DNA from: Adiantum capillus-veneris
Taxonomy: Eukaryota > Streptophyta > Polypodiopsida > Polypodiales > Pteridaceae
Reading direction: 5' to 3'
Length of the DNA stretch: 64,000 nt
NCBI GenBank assembly: GCA_014529385.2
Contig: CM043950.1
Span: 81,724,843-81,788,842, forward strand
How positions within the stretch are numbered: position 1 is the stretch's first letter; each line of letters starts with the position of its first letter. Below, one piece after another: positions 11,296 to 22,822 of this stretch. The notes under the pieces are model-generated. The model was not told the DNA's origin and ran no database searches. It worked only from the letters and a program-made list of their open reading frames with translations. The translations under genes and the position numbers were made by a program.

Positions 11296-12800
11296 GGTAG
11301 ATCATACCGTTTGAAATGTGCGTCACCCTTTGAAACCAATTGTTCCAGTTGGTAATAGGTAAGGATTTTTGCCAGTAGTTTTCTATTACTTTAGGTGCCT
11401 CATCGAGTTGCAAGGGTGGTAAGGTACTCTCCCATGATCGAAATTGAAGTGGTTCATCAGGCGATTCTTGAACACTGGGAGGTGTGGATTCCTTTGTAGC
11501 TTTATGGAGGTTCACTATTGTAGGTGGAGGTTGTGGAGACGCTTTTACCTCTATGGATGCATTACATAAGGAGCTAGAAGCTTCATGGGACTCCCCCCTT
11601 CCTGATCTAGGTGGAACAAATTATTCTTTCTTCGGTACCCAAACTAGCTCTAGAGAGGGTGTGTAGCATTCTGTGATTTTTTTCTTTCCCCAATCGTCAA
11701 TTTGTTTTGGAGCTACAGGATTGGGCGCACATGGGTCAGGTGACAGGTAAGAACACAATCTACGTTTTGCACCCAGATTTGATCATTTCCTTGATAGTAG
11801 CCTTGGGCTTCCAATAGTCGTTTAGGAATCCAACGCCATGTTCCCTTACATTTCTTGGGGTGAATGGGACGTCTCTTACCAGGCTCTTGTCTTTTAGCAC
11901 TGGCTATGGTCGCTAAGAAGCTTTAGGGACCCACTCAGTCATCCTAGATAGTACATCCATATAAGGAGAATCTTCCCCAACATCAGTGTCCGCTTTAAAC
12001 GTGTAACAATACTGCAATGGGACGGAGTGAACTGTGGTGTCAGATCTATGATCAATTATAAACATGTTTCCTAGAGGATGTGCTCGACCAGTTACAAGAT
12101 CCAATCTAATGACAGAATCTTGGAACTGCAAGTAGACATAATTTTTAGACCACTCATGCACCATTTTTGCTTCCCTCATGAAAGGACGTCCTAAGATCAT
12201 CTTCGATGCCATAGTGTGCTTGGAGAAATCCATAACAATGAAGGTAACTCTTATTTTATGTCCAAAGACCTTGATCTTGAGATCTTTTAGCATCCCAATA
12301 GGTTTAATAATAGACCCATTGGCCATCTTCACTACTATGGTTGTAGTCGCAAGGTGAGGTCTTCCTATAGTTTCCCATCAATTTTTAGTCACAATGCTAA
12401 CCCCAGCACCACCATCAAGGATTCCCTTCACAGTTAATCCCTTAGTAGTGATTGGTATGGTTGCATTGGATTCGTCTCCCTCAAAGTATTGTCCCAACTT
12501 GTTAACAGGTATTTCTATAACAAGGTGCTCTTCTAGGTTGGGTTGTGGATCTAAGTGCTCCTCCTCTATTGGCATCTCCCCAGGTCCATCCATCTGTGCA
12601 AATTGTGGTAGTCCAAACTTCAGTTCTCCATTGAGGAAGGCTCGAAGAGCTGAGACTAGCTCAGGGTCTTTATATAGTTTGGACATGATGGTGGTTCTAA
12701 CTTCTCAAGACATGAAATCCATCAATTTGGAAATGTTTAACGGCACCTTTTGGGCTTCAGTCCCTTGACGTGGGGAAGATGGGATCTCCATTTCTTTGAT
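11296..12800 (-). pseudogene. Gypsy gag-pol remnant: protease and 3' region
   Basis: Reading on the minus strand, codons from about 12800 give a retropepsin-like segment. The active-site motif is ILDGGAGVSIVT (near 12395-12430); DGG in place of DTG or DSG is a known variant in plant elements. The later ILGRPFMREAK (near 12180-12210) is the second conserved protease motif. Stops interrupt it near 12709 and 12376. Further on is an HPKKCKGTWRWIPKRLLEAQ segment (11790-11860) and a proline-rich part (11380-11520) reaching the purine tract at 11281. RT and integrase are absent here, so the element is deleted internally. The orphan ubiquitin-type promoter lies just upstream in the same direction. 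Confidence 0.75.
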
Positions 12801-12946
12801 AGGATCAGGTAGTCCCTCTGTAAACATTCTTTCCATCAAGAAGTGAGTACGCCCACTTTCCCATGACTTTAAGTCACTTTCTTCTTGGATGACACTAGGT
12901 ATAATATATAGAGGTGGCTTAATATATAGAGGCGAAGGTAGGTCGG

Positions 12947-12959
12947 TTCCAGAAGCTTC
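12947..12959. promoter_or_regulatory. Heat-shock element of the orphan promoter
   Basis: TTCCAGAAGCTTC keeps all three HSF half-sites intact; only a spacer base differs from the gene copy (CA instead of CG). The 17-bp spacing to the TATA box is the same as at the ubiquitin gene. Confidence 0.78.
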
Positions 12960-13298
12960 TCACGGTTTGTAAGGTTATTCGCTTGAGGTCATGTGTGACG
13001 TTTCTCAAAGTTTGAAATTAAAAATATGACCTCGTAACGAGATCATGCCAAGCGGCCAATTGTGGGCTCAACAAACCGCAAGTGCACACCAAGGCTGGGT
13101 TCACACTGCACGTCCCATGCTCACTTTCTTTTAGGTGGAACACTGAGATTTGACACCCTAGATTGCGCCATTCACATTGCGCGCTTTCCACCCACCTTGA
13201 ATCCTAGATGGCATGCTGACTCATGGCCATCTCACTGCACAGGTGTTTCGAGCTAGTTACGACCTCCCCAACTGGAACATTGGAAGCTCATCCAAGCG

Positions 13299-13302
13299 TG
13301 CG

Positions 13303-13336
<34 letters not shown>

Positions 13337-13346
13337 GAGAGAGAGA
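13299..13346. repeat. CG/CA/GA compound microsatellite
   Basis: Short CG tract, then CA, then GA. In unit 2 (39519-39589) the CA part is much longer and the GA part is gone, accounting for 22 bp of length difference. Confidence 0.93.
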
Positions 13347-13366
13347 AACAGAGCAAGAATCGGACA

Positions 13367-14013
13367 AAGCCTTAAAAATCCTACAGGAGAAATGTCTTCC
13401 TTGAGGACTATATCTGATATTGTATTAGTACAGACAATTCTTCCCTCTTCAAGGACACTCCTACTTAGCTCTTCTATGCTAAAGAATTTAAAAACTCATC
13501 TTTCTGATGAGGTAGTAGGCCCATACAATGGGCCTACTGCCGAAACCCATTGTGTATGGCGCCTGGGATAGCGCAGGTACACACACACACACACTTTGTC
13601 ACAACAACTGACCATGATAGCATCTCAAGGGGTTCTGATTGTGATCTGAATCACTTTATCTTACTAAAAACTATGAGATCTAATTGTATGCACTCAATTT
13701 AGACTTAAGCTGCTGTCGTATGGTAGTTTACCATAGGCTTTACTATACACCTCATGTATTGACAAGCAGCCTATTGATAGCATAATGATCTCCACCTTGG
13801 TTAGGAAAACTCTGAAATGCTACTCGATTTCAGTGTTGCTGGCCTAGTATGCTATCTTGATTAGCATGGCTGAATGAGTACCACTAAAAGCCTAACTCAG
13901 TGGGAGCTTTCCCTTGTGGATTTAACCCTTAGAATAAGGAATCAGTGGGAACTATCCCTTGAGGTGCTAACCTTAAAAGGTAAATAGTTTTATTATAAAA
14001 ACTCCCCTTCCTT
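13367..14013. other. Noncoding stretch, no gene recognised
   Basis: No convincing frame. A palindromic string GTAGGCCCATACAATGGGCCTAC-type inverted pair lies at about 13517-13542, with arms TAGGCCCAT and ATGGGCCTA. A CTCCCCTTCCTTTT purine-tract-like string (minus strand) at 14000-14015 follows the ORF remnant, but no TG start adjoins it. Confidence 0.45.
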
Positions 14014-14348
14014 TTATGGCTCCTCCTGGCATAACACCACCGCGGAGGTTGGCTTCTTGTTGCCCATCTTTACTAAGCTGTCATGTATGTATGCCGCATA
14101 GTTGATTATCTTTGGGGTGTCTTTTGTCATTGCCCAAGTGAACGTTGTGGCAATTGCACCTGGCGGCATCCTGTACTTCTGTGGCCTCTTTGTGCACATG
14201 TGGAAATACTGGTTGTATGACTGGCTCATGATTGCCACCTTTGGGTTGGCAATGTCTTCAAAGGTGTAATTTGTCTTTTTCTCTTTGTACACCTTGACTT
14301 CATCCCTTCTTTTTGTTACATTGTCTCCCTCATTGGAGAGGTCTAGTC
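14014..14348 (-). pseudogene. Fragment of the retroelement extra ORF
   Basis: The minus strand encodes about 110 residues containing KVYKEKKTNYTFEDIANPK and CTKRPQKYRMPPG. The same protein stretch occurs, about 90 percent alike, in the long coiled-coil ORF of unit 2 (around 49260-49560). The fragment loses similarity after KKPT on one side and before DLSN on the other. It shows that this ORF is multicopy and carried by transposons. It retains Gln where the unit 2 copy has a stop, which identifies that stop as a CAG-to-TAG change. Confidence 0.7.
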
Positions 14349-15272
14349 CTCAAGTACCTTAGTCATCAAGCATGACAAAAACTTAGGTGGAGTTTCCACC
14401 TCAAGCTTATCCCTAGCTTGCACTAGGTCAAAGACAAGTTTAGGTCGGGTTTCCACCTCAAGCTCAACCCTAGCTTGCTTAAGGTCAAAGGACTTTTAAT
14501 TCTAACCATTGGAGGTCTTTAATGAAGATAACCCTAAGGTATTTTAAGCTCCATTAGTTAGCCTTGATCTTTGATAGACCATCTCTCATTTGGCCCCCTT
14601 TACCATTGGCCCCGTGTTGAGATAGATCCGTAAGTACATGTCTATATTCTAACCCTTGTTCCCATTTATTACCTCACATTAAATGATCAGTTTAATACGA
14701 GAAAATCATTTGGGTTGGTTAGATATTAGATATTTAATGACAAAGATTGTATAAAATTACAAGTGTTATGATGGCCAAGTGTTGAATGCACCTAACTTTA
14801 AGACATGGTTAGAATGCATAGGAAAAGTTTGCACTAAAAAATGGGCCTTGTAAGAATTGTTGATGTGGCATAGCTTTCAAAAATTGGGGATCGGTAAAAG
14901 TTTTTCAAATAAGATCCAGACTTGTCGAAGGTTGGATATTTAGAATCTACTCTTCAAATGCTATCTATTGATATATAGCATGCATGTATCGGACATTGCC
15001 TTCATGTAGATCTAGAAAAAGGTGATTTTAGATTACCGTAACGGTAACAAAACCTGGCTGATTGAAAAAAAAATGGCATAACTTTCATAGAAGTCATTCA
15101 AACGTTTCAGACCTTGGCTCTTTAGAATCCATTTTTCAAGAACTTTCCAATGATAGGTCATATCATGGGGTTCTAAGCAATATTTAGAGGGGTCTACCGG
15201 GTTGCTTTCTTTGTCCAACTTTGATGATCTGGCACTCTTAAAAGGCCCAAAAATGAGTTCAAAATTTTCCTA
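14349..15272. other. Noncoding stretch with short repeats
   Basis: A tandem pair of about 60 bp (14380-14435 and 14437-14492) shares TTTCCACCTCAAGCT and CCCTAGCTTG. An isolated satellite piece (ATGGCCAAGTGTTGAATGC, near 14770) lies 500 bp before the main array. The 61-aa frame at 15033-15218 is not recognised; in unit 2 a single extra T lengthens it. Confidence 0.5.
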
Positions 15273-16465
15273 ATGGCCAAGTGGTGGATCTAGGAGACAC
15301 CAACAATTGGATCCACAATTCAAGCCTTGATTATAATGGCCAAGTGGTGTATCTTTGATGCATCTAATTCCCAATTCTTAGTCTAAATGGCCAAATGGGG
15401 GATCTAGGATCTACTCATCCCACAAACATTGTGTAAAATTACAAGTGTTATGATGGCCAAGTGTTGAATGCACCTAGCTTTAAGACATGGTTAGATGGCC
15501 AAGTGGCGGATCTAGGAGACACCAACAATTAAATCCACATTTGAAGCCTTCGTTATAATGGCCAAGTGGTGGATCTTTGATGCATCTAATTTCCAACTCT
15601 TAGTCTAAATGGCCAAGTGGTGGATCTATGATCTACTCATCCCAAAAACATTGTGTAAAATTACAAGTGTTATAATGGCCAAGTGCTGAATGCACCTAAC
15701 TTTAAGACATGGTATGAATGGCCAATTGGTGGATCTAGGAGACACCAATAATTGGATCCATAATTGAAGCCTTGGTTATAATGGCCAAGTGGTGGATCTT
15801 TGATGCATCTAATTCCCAATTCTTAGTCTAAATGGCCAAGTGTTGGATTTAGGATATACTCATTCCATAAACATTGTGTAAAATTACAAGTGCTATGATG
15901 GCCAACTGCTGAATGCACCTAACTTTAAGACATGGTTAGAATGGCCAAGTGGTGGATCTAGGAGACACCAACAATTGGTTCCACAACTCAAGCCTTTGTT
16001 ATAATGGCGAAGTGGTGGATCTTTGATGCACCTACTTCCCAATTCTTAGTCTAAATGGCCAAGTGGTGGATCTAGGATCTACTGATCCCACAGACATTGT
16101 GTAAAATTACATGTGTTATGATGGCCAAGTGCTGAATGCACCTACCTTTAACACATGGTTAGAATGGCAAAGTGGTGGATCTAGGAGACACCAATAATTG
16201 GACCACAATTCAAGCCTTTGTTTTAATGGCCAAGTGGTGGATCTTTGATGCATCTAATTCCCAGTTCTTAGTCTAAATGGCCAAGTGGTGGATTTAGGAT
16301 CTACTCATCCCACAAACATTTTGTAAAGTACAAGTGTTATGATGGCCAGGTGTTGAATGCACCAAACATTAACACATGGTTAGAATGGCCAAATGGTGGA
16401 TCTAGGAGACACTAACAATTGGATCAACAATTCAAGCCTTTGTTATATTGGCAAAGTGGTGGACG
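15273..16465. repeat. Higher-order tandem satellite, 222-bp period
   Basis: Five full and one partial 222-223 bp units begin at about 15273, 15495, 15718, 15941, 16164 and 16385. Each unit has four sub-repeats of about 63, 51, 66 and 42 bp, each opening with a variant of ATGGCCAAGTGGTGGATCT followed by its own distinct tail. About 22 sub-repeats are present. Same-type sub-repeats in different units are much more alike than different types within one unit, the mark of amplification of a four-part unit. No coding function is seen. Confidence 0.92.
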
Positions 16466-18099
16466 CTCTTCAGTGCTTTGCTGTTGCAATATTTTATCTA
16501 ACATATGCTTGTTGCCAAGCATCCTCACGCATTGATGATGATGATACTTATTTTAATCACGATATTAGGCTCTAGGTTTTATGCTTTCAATTGTACTTCA
16601 TTTTGTTTTATTTTTATTTTTGTTTGTACCCTGGCATTGGAATAGATACACAAGGACTGTATCAGTGGTTCTCACACTTAGGTTCACATTTTTTAGACGG
16701 TTAATATAACATTTTCTTTTCTTTTCTCTCTCTTCTCACCTGCACACACACACACACACAGTGCATACACACACACCCACATACATTGGGGAGGTGCTGC
16801 CGAATCACACACCTATTGAAGAAGAAGCTAGGAGGGAGGTGCTCCCGAATTTTCATCTCAAGAAGCTCGATTAGATCAGAAAATCGAGAAGATTACCAGC
16901 TCTTAATCACGGTAACGACAGTTTAATTAATGCCATCTGAAAATCCCTTTCTCTACCATCAAAATTTCGCGTACATTATGTCTATTCCAAGCCGAAAATC
17001 TCTATGACTACTCTCTAAATTCTCCTTATTCGTACTCTATTATGTAATCATCATTCCATAGCTGAATTATCAGCCATTCTTCACTCTCGATTAATGATTA
17101 GAGCATAATTATCAAAATCTTCTCTCTCTAGATAGCATAGTAATTAATTGGCAAGCTAGTATTTGTGCAGATTGAAGAGAATCACTATTGTAATCACTCA
17201 TTAACATTGTAGCTTAATTGAATTCATTTCTCTTATGCATTAAGATATAATTAAGGAGAAATTAATCCGTCATTAAGTCTCTAAGAATTGGTTTTTCCTC
17301 ACACATATGCATAGGGTAAATCTGCATCATCTAATTACTAGGAAATAGTTTAATCATACTTAATCCAATTCTCTGGTAATTCCAATAGTGAAATCCTAAT
17401 TATTCTTGATCATGTGAGCCGAATAATTATCTTAGAGTCGGTTCCCATAGGATTATGTGCCATCCTTAATGATTGCTTTATGAAAAATCTAGATATCTAT
17501 CGTTGTATGGGCAGCTAGGCAACAATGGGAGGAGTGAACTCTCGCTGGAGGGGGGATGTTGTACCTCCAGAACATTGGAACGTTTATGAATAAGTTTGAG
17601 TAGAATTTTTACTAGAATTCTGTCTTGGTTTTGTTTGCAATACTGGTTGAAGGGCTGTTTTAACGAACCATGTGGTTCGGAATTAAACAAGGAATATCTA
17701 TGTTGAACAACCTTGTGGTAGTAATTAGGTCACACGAGGAAGTGTGAGTGTGGGTGGAAAGTGGGGGCTTGGCTCGGGTTGCCAATGCATACGAGATGGG
17801 TGGTCCCGATTGGTCGCGAACTCTCTGTCCCCATAGTGCTTACTCGATATTGGTATTACTCATTGCCCCTAGAGCGGCGAATCCTCGAGAGTACGTGCCT
17901 CTGAAACATGGGGAAAAAGGCACTCGGGGTTTCTCTCCTCTTGGAAGGTGGGTCTTAGGATCGCTAGATAGTTAAGTACGCTTCCCCTGTGAGGTGGAGC
18001 TAGATCTCGTTACTAGTAGGCTCGAACTCGACTCACTTTGTGATGAGCGATCGTCCGCTAGTTGAACCCTGAACCATTTTGTTTGCTTCCGCTATAGAT
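16466..18099. other. Noncoding stretch, probable transposon leader sequence
   Basis: No gene recognised. A CA tract lies at 16743-16760 next to ACGGTTAATATAACATTTTC-like text that resembles the sequence at 44421-44445 in the LTR end of unit 2. The 75-aa frame at 17748-17975 is unsupported. Unit 2 differs by small indels near 17494 and 17755. Confidence 0.4.
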
Positions 18100-18777
18100 C
18101 TAGTGGCCACCAGGTTTACCATCAGATCCGTTGTTTGATACGACGGGGTGGGGACCTTCGTCTCCCCCCATCCTTGGTGAATTATCACATTGCGGGCTGA
18201 TGTGGCCCAACTCTCCGTAATTACAACCTGGACGTCTGCCTCTAGAACCTACCATTGCTTTGGCCAACACCATTCCTGGGTTTTTCTTCACCTCCTGACA
18301 GATTTGTAAACCTACCCTGACCTCGATTCTTTCCCACTTGACCTAGCATGTTTAGGCTGAGATTCTTCATTAAATCTTCCACTTGCCTCATGTCTTGCCA
18401 TAGCCCATCATCTTGCACTATTGTAGTGACCACTGCTGGCATAACCTGAGGAGTAACAGAAACCACAGGTTCATGATTTGAACACCTCTTGTGGTGGGGT
18501 TGGAGATTGTGTCAATGCTTTCATACGTCAAGGACTTACCAGGTGTGCTGACAAAGTATATTGGCAAGTAACCTTCATTAGGGATGAGCATGTAGTTCTT
18601 GTGTTCCAAACTATTTAGAATTCTAACACGAGGACATTCCCTATCTACGTACTTTTCAAGATACTCAGGCGAGAAGGAAATATAGCTCACAACTGCATGG
18701 AAAGTTATGCCAAGGTTTCCTTGCATTATTCTAGTACCTTCACAAGATCTGAAAACTGGTTATGCCTTTGGACAACT
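18100..18777 (-). pseudogene. Retroelement gag remnant with broken zinc knuckle
   Basis: Minus-strand codons give a gag-like stretch of about 225 residues ending in a zinc-knuckle-like motif, GCNYGELGHISPQC (18175-18215), in which one of the first two cysteines of the usual CX2CX4HX4C is lost. The frame shifts at least twice (near 18470 and 18290). Only the last 58 bp remain in unit 2 (44343-44400), where the putative LTR begins instead. Gag lying after RNase H and segment S on the same strand is not a normal element order, so the cluster is composite. Confidence 0.6.
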
Positions 18778-20552
18778 CCAGTTTTGATAGTTAGATTGAG
18801 TAGATGGTTGATTTTGGAACTTTAGGGTTTGAGAAGTTGTAAGGTATATATACCACTTTTTGACCTTAATGAAGGACCTTTTGTCATTTTAAACAAGTTT
18901 GAAGTCTGTGAGTGAGCGTACTGTGTACGTGAGAGAGAGTGTGAGCTTCGTCTTGACGCTATGTGTGCTACGGTGGTCGGAATTGAGTGCGGAGAAGTGC
19001 AGCGTGTTGCCCCTAACTAGAGCTACGAGCCGATACCCACATTGCGCGCGTACGGTCCGGATTTGGGAGCTTCATCGGTTGTTTGGGTGAGCATACGTTA
19101 TCTGATTTCGCATTGCAACATATCCACGCGTTCACATTGAGTAGAGCTACACATTAGGCACTTCAGATTTCAGAAACAAAGACCTGCAGATTTCGGCCAG
19201 ACATCCTACGTGTTTTTGCACCGGATGTTGTGGGTCGTGATTTTGGTTCATAGACCTTAGGGAGAGCGACCTATAGGTATTAGTAGGGTCTCCTTCAAGC
19301 TCTATGGTGTTTCGAAAGTGTTTGATGGGTGTTCGGCTCTAGCAAGCGTTGTAGGAAGTATCCTCTTTTGCACTCTTGAAGACTGTGACTTAGACAATTG
19401 GTAGGGACCTCTGTAGGAATTAGTTAGGAGTCGGTCGAGTGTAGGTTGACACCTTATGCTTGCTTCCATGCGCCTGCGGGTCGAGCTTTGTCCTTAGCTG
19501 ACATTACTTGTTAGGCGAGTTCTCGCTGTGCTGACGTTTGTCGCAGCGTACCCGTCCAACACGGCCCCACCGGCCAACCGACCAACCGACTGGTCAATTT
19601 CCGACCACTTTTAGGCCGCCGTCCGGCCATAATATTTCGGCGAAAAAGAATATTCTATCTATTTGACACCAAATTAGAGTATGTTCCACTAACAAGGCAC
19701 TTACAAACTATGGCTCAATATCCGAGAGCACCCTAGCTCAAATGAGGAGCTGCATAGCTAATAAATAATCATGTCAATAAAAATTTCATACCGTGCAAGT
19801 AGTAAGTAAGCCCTGACCGTAGTAGTGTATCTCCTACTTAAAATTGAAATGAGTGTCCGGAATGCAAACTACATTGAGAAATTGAATACGTAAAAGTTTG
19901 GTGAAGAAATAGTGATTGAGCAATGCGATAGAGAAACGAGTTTAGTGAAGTATGCGTACCTGCATTGTTTTCCATGAATGGCATATTGTACAAGAGGATT
20001 AGTATACTGAACCAAATAAATACCAAGAAAAAAGGGTTAAAATAATCTTGCAAAATAAAAAACAAAGAGAGGATTCATGTAAATGGTATACTGAAAACAC
20101 TTGCGTCCTTAATGGTGTGCTAATTACAATAAAGTAAAAAATAGAGTAGTCCAGATGATGGATGGAGCCGTAAAATTGTGAAAAATTTAAAAACATAAGG
20201 TTAACAGGGCTGACCAGTGCAAGCAGGAGGTGCAAAATATAACAATGAGCCATTTAAAGAGGACAATGTCTTTGAATAAAAATCCCCAAAATTTGTAATT
20301 TATGCAATTTTCAACTATGGATATGTGTGCATAACAGTTAATAACATCAAATGATGAATGAACGTTAATTTATGAAGGAGTCCTACGTAGATGCTAGAGG
20401 TTAAATGACAACAGGTTGCTAGCGATTAATACAGATCACAATACTTATGTACCTTGTTGAACGACATCTTGATTAGTATATATTAGTATACCATTCATTC
20501 GCTATGTACTTTAGTTTACTGTATGTTTTATATATTTAATTATTGGATTATT
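18778..20552 (+). repeat. Segment S, orientation 1 (LTR body)
   Basis: A 1,775-bp block that is the reverse complement of 44574-46349 in unit 2 with only about 0.2-0.3 percent substitutions. In unit 2 it forms the interior of a putative 2.1-kb LTR; here both LTR ends are missing and it is wedged between gag and RNase H remnants. A TATATATACC string near 18846 could be the LTR TATA box. The breakpoints show no long inverted repeats. Small frames inside (63-84 aa) are not convincing genes. Confidence 0.85.
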
Positions 20553-21660
20553 CGAGATGATACAGCCATCCTGCTATCAACTGGAAGTTTTTTGTTTGTC
20601 GAATTGTTTGCTGTTTGGATCTACATCCTGTATTATCAGACTCACTTCCGAAGGAGAGAATGCTAACTATTTCCTGGGACCAGTTGGGTACCATTTCAAT
20701 GTTGAAAAGATAAGCATCTGGTATGTCATCATCTACCCCTTGAGGAGCTTCCCTGTTGTGTATTCTTGAAAGATGATCAGCTCGCAGATGGGTTTTACCC
20801 TTTTTGACCACCACTGTGAAGTCAAATTCTAGAAATATAATAAACCAGCGTACGATTCTCCGTGTATTGCAAGGTTTATTTAGTAGGTATAAAAGAGCTT
20901 GATGATCCGTGAAGAACACAAATTTGTTTGCAAGCAAATAATGCCGAAATTTCTTTACAGCATAAATCATTCCTAACCCTTCCCTCTTGGTGGTTGTGTA
21001 GTTCTGTTCTGCACTGTTTAACTGTCGGCCCGCATAGCAAACCAGAAAATCCATTGTTCCGTCTCTAGGTTGAGCTAGAATACTTCCAATGACATATGTT
21101 GAAGCATCAATGTGCATGTGGAATATCTTTTCCCAATCTGGTGCCTTTAGTACAGGTGCTAATATAAGGTTTTCCTTCAGCCTTTAGAATGAGGTTTCAC
21201 ACTCCTTGGTCCATTCGAAATTGACTAGCAAACGATACAGAGGTTGTGCGATAACCGCATACATGTATATGAATCTTCGATAATATCCACAGTGCCCCAT
21301 GAAAAATTGTACTTGTTTCGCATTAGTAGGCCTGGGCAGGTCTACAATGACTTTGACTTTGTCTAGGTTTGTGGTTATGCCGTTTCTTGAGACAATGTGT
21401 CCTAAGATTCGTCCTTGCTTAACCATAAATACACACTTTTCCAGGTTCAGACAGATTTGATATGTTCTGCACTTTTCAAAGACCTTTTGCAAATGGTCAG
21501 TATGTTCCTCTCGCAGAAGAGAGTGTACACACAGGTCATCCATGTAAATTTCTAAGAATATTCTTAGGTATTCCTTGAAAGAGTGAGTCATTAACCTCTA
21601 GAAAGTGGCTGGTGTATTTGTTAAGCCAAATGGCATAGCTAGATCAAGGAGAGTGATAGA
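20553..21660 (-). pseudogene. Ty3/Gypsy RT-RNase H remnant
   Basis: Reading minus: the end of RT with PFGLTNTPATF-stop-RLM, then IYMDDLCVHS with the catalytic YMDD, LGHIVSRNG and FFMGHCGYYRRF; then RNase H with HIDAS, the TTTKREGLGMIYAVKKF segment and FFTDHQALLYLL, ending in a linker. Stops at 21598-21600 (TAG in the very conserved ATFQRLM motif) and near 21184 (TAA) replace Gln codons. The RT N-terminal part is missing. At 20553 the frame is cut by segment S, so the integrase zinc-binding region present in unit 2 is lost here. Confidence 0.9.
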
Positions 21661-22234
21661 ATGAGGGAGTGAGGACTAGAAGAAACATATAGATTTTAAT
21701 GTAGGAATGTGGGATGACAACATATTTAGGAATTTTGGGAATTATTCAAGTCCCATTTCTTTAAAGGGTACTTGAAATTTGAGTATTATTGTGTATTTGG
21801 AGATAGCATCTGTTTGTGAGCCCTTGATTATGCCATTAAAATGTATCCCTTCTTCAATAAATATATGAATGTGTTGGTATAAAATCACATGGAAGAATAC
21901 ACTAAACATGAACGTTGGAAGGATGCCCTCGAAATTTATCTAAACTCTCAATTTTTCCATGTGTAAAAAATACTTGATATGAATGGATTTTAATTTGTCC
22001 GTTGTTATGATTGCACTGACTATATCAAGACTACCTAGAAAATAAAACGTTTTCATGAAGAACATCTGAATTGATAGGATCCCAAAAGAATATGGTGCTT
22101 AGAAACACCAAGAAAAGTGACATTAGTATAATTGTATTGCATTATAGATAAACTAATCTAATAATTCACATATTACAAGAAATTAAGAAACACACATATT
22201 TTTGGATGTCAATGGTTGGAAAATTAAAGAGCTA
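21661..22234. other. AT-rich noncoding stretch
   Basis: No gene recognised. This DNA replaces the missing N-terminal half of the Gypsy RT. Its origin is unclear. Confidence 0.4.
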
Positions 22235-22350
22235 TTTAAAGATAATATAGGAATTGATGATATCTCAAATATATAGATAATATATATTTAAAGATAATAT
22301 AGGAATTGATGATATTTAAAGATAATATAGGAATTGATGATATCTCAAAT
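22235..22350. repeat. AT-rich minisatellite, three copies
   Basis: Three copies of ATTTAAAGATAATATAGGAA plus TTGATGATAT. Unit 2 has two copies (52154-52217), a copy-number change of about 50 bp since the large duplication. Confidence 0.88.
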
Positions 22351-22764
22351 AGATGGTGGTGTTTAAAAACACCAAAATAAGTAATGAACCGTAACATTAT
22401 CATTTATTGTTTGGTTTAGGTACATGTACCAAATTCCATCCTACTCTAATACATGTGATTCTTATTATAAAAATGCTTCTGTTTGGGCCAATATGTACTC
22501 TACTTCTGTCTCTATATTCATTTTCCACAATGATGCAAGTTAATCATGCTTTCCTCTTACAGCAGCTAATCCAAATAACCATGACATTGTCATGATTTTT
22601 CTTCTTAAAAAGGCTTATGTTGTTTGATGTCATAGTTGTGAAAAAAGGAAATTAAGACACTATGTGCAATTCCCAAAGATAATTAGAACTATGTTAGTAC
22701 TAACGCTAGAAATGTATTAAAAATGATTAAAATTCCTCATAAAATTCCCAACTCCAAATACAAG

Positions 22765-22765
<1 letters not shown>

Positions 22766-22820
<55 letters not shown>
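22766..22820. repeat. (CT)n microsatellite
   Basis: About 54 bp of CT followed by C5. Unit 2 has a shorter, interrupted tract at 52631-52666. Confidence 0.93.

Positions 22821-22822
<2 letters not shown>

Larger units (their letters stand above)
12911..13366 (-). promoter_or_regulatory. Orphan copy of the ubiquitin heat-shock promoter
   Basis: Matches 6764-7171 across almost its full length, with about 40-50 bp extra near 12985-13072 and a CG/CA/GA repeat in place of the GA tract. The TATA box (12919-12929) is duplicated once (a second TAATATATAGAGG at 12902). No ubiquitin codons follow; downstream on the minus strand lies the Gypsy protease remnant. Homology ends at the TATA region, so this is a promoter-only duplicate. 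Whether it is transcribed is unknown. Confidence 0.78.

Noticed and set aside
14000-14015. Third purine tract with LTR start next to the extra-ORF fragment
   Set aside because: AAAGGAAGGGGAG is present on the minus strand but no TG follows directly, and no TATA-bearing U3 is evident.
15273-16465. CRISPR-like look of direct repeats with spacers
   Set aside because: The spacers themselves repeat in fixed A-B-C-D order and the DNA is eukaryotic; this is a higher-order satellite.
19838-20253. Hydrophobic small proteins inside segment S
   Set aside because: AT-rich DNA gives Phe/Leu-rich frames by chance; no start context or family supports them.
20574-20584. CTATCAACTGG as an inverted partner of CCAGTTTTGATAG at the S breakpoint
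   Set aside because: It lies 22 bp outside the real breakpoint at 20552 and has a 2-bp gap, so it cannot have mediated a precise inversion.
20557-20769. Plus-strand frame of 70 aa over the RNase H remnant
   Set aside because: Antisense shadow of the Gypsy RNase H, which is clearly on the minus strand.
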